Below are positions 63,275-64,000 of a stretch of DNA of 64,000 nt, one piece after another; positions within the stretch are counted from its first letter, which is position 1, and each line of letters begins with the position of its first letter. The notes below the pieces were generated by a model. It was given only the letters and a program-made list of their open reading frames with translations, was not told where the DNA came from and did not search any database. Source of the DNA: Paramecium pentaurelia (lineage: Eukaryota > Ciliophora > Oligohymenophorea > Peniculida > Parameciidae). The position numbers and the translations under genes were made by a program. The stretch spans positions 142,657 to 206,656 of the forward strand of contig CAJJDO010000089.1 of assembly GCA_905183005.1 (NCBI GenBank), read 5' to 3'.

Positions 63275-63925
63275 TCATTTTTAGATTTTTCTTAGTACAA
63301 TATCATCTGTAGTAGTCTGTAGTGAGCTTTAAGAGTTTACATAAATAATACTAGCATTTCGTTATGGTCTAATTTTGAAGACAAAATCTTCTAATCTTTT
63401 CTTTTAAATTACACGTTCATCATTATTTAAAAGATTGCTCATTGAAGCACTCTTTACTGATCTAGTTTAACCTCTCATTCCATTATAATTGATGTCATTT
63501 ATATTCTAAAGTACAGGATTAAATTGCTTAGGTTAAAGTGTTCTACCCAATTTTATTGGACTACACTCTTCTAAGGGGGTTTAAAATAAGGTAGATCTAA
63601 GAGATATTTTCTGTGGATATAATTATAATTTTTGTTATCTAATAGGTGTTTTCAATATAATTGATGATTGCTAATATTTATTTTGGGATTCCATTTTTGT
63701 CTATGGTTCTAAAGCTGGTTTCTTGTTAGGCGAATTTGGTTTGCTGCTCTCATCTAATTTTGGCATAGAAGTAGTTCTAAATCTCATCCTTGTTTTTGGT
63801 GATTCTTAAGATGCCAAAATGGCAGGCTTATGAATTTATTAAGATCCCTACCTCTTTAAAAATAGAGGATTTTATATTAAATGCTCTAAGTAGTGTTCTT
63901 CACTTACTTCCCATCCCTAATCCAT
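63275..63925 (-). CDS. Unrecognised basic S/Q-rich protein, 216 aa
   Basis: Intronless, starting MDQGWEVSEEHYLEHLIQ. Short helix, then a long region rich in S, P, K, R and Q that is likely disordered (SSKPNSPNKKPALEPQTK, RTLQPKQFNPVLQNIND). The only ordered-looking part is at the end: KKRLEDFVFKIRPQRNASII. It stops at TGA 63275-63277. No family recognised. It is the last gene in the window; 75 bp remain. Confidence 0.55.
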
Positions 63926-64000
63926 TTTTCTTCCAAAATTATCAATTTTTATATATTATTTTATCAAATAATAAAAAATTACATTAGAAAAACAATAAAA

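Noticed and set aside
1..64000. tRNA, rRNA and CRISPR features
   Set aside because: Both strands were looked over for cloverleaf-type GC-richer segments, conserved rRNA cores and spaced direct repeats; none was recognisable. Small tRNAs could be missed by eye.

Overview
The window reads as a somatic (macronuclear) ciliate chromosome, most likely Paramecium. Evidence from the sequence: very AT-rich DNA; long genes appear only when TAA and TAG are read as glutamine and TGA is the sole stop; introns are tiny (mostly 20-35 nt, GT...AG, usually GTA...TAG); gaps between genes are often 12-60 bp. Standard-code ORFs are therefore mostly fragments or shadows. All gene models here were read by hand with the ciliate code, and exon sums were checked for divisibility by three. 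Proteins named without a family were not recognised.

Layout. 0.4-3.4 kb: a tandem pair of paralogous small proteins, a B-box-like protein and a centrin. 3.4-5.1 kb: low-coding DNA with a weak kinase-like remnant. 5.1-14.7 kb: one 3194-residue NACHT/pentapeptide/WD40 protein. 15-23.3 kb: MFS transporter, then on the minus strand a copine, a VPS9-domain protein, a ULK-like kinase and a polyglutamine RING-Deltex ubiquitin ligase. 23.3-26.4 kb: a disrupted PG-rich-repeat gene, a coil protein and a gene-poor stretch. 26.4-32.3 kb: a cGMP-dependent-type kinase and a K+ channel, adjacent and on the same strand. 32.7-36 kb: three plus-strand genes ending in a pseudokinase-MORN fusion. 36-47.8 kb: minus-strand genes for a membrane protein and large low-complexity or coiled-coil proteins.

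47.3-49.6 kb is a scaffold artefact. About 1.16 kb is repeated either side of a single N, and the two copies differ only by a 27-bp TA-bounded insertion that looks like a retained internal eliminated sequence (IES).

49.7-64 kb: coiled-coil and small proteins, a fatty-aldehyde-type dehydrogenase with a C-terminal membrane tail, a small protein with a possible prenylation motif, then a tight minus-strand run with a 13-14 repeat MORN protein and an ERK-type MAP kinase with a TEY loop.

Functional theme (inference): many products fit cilium, cortex and signalling roles (centrin, PKG, K+ channel, MORN proteins, MAPK, copine, VPS9). No operons are expected. The most unusual items are the NACHT giant, the IES-bearing scaffold join, and several genes with odd codon or intron features. 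No rRNA, tRNA or CRISPR array was seen.
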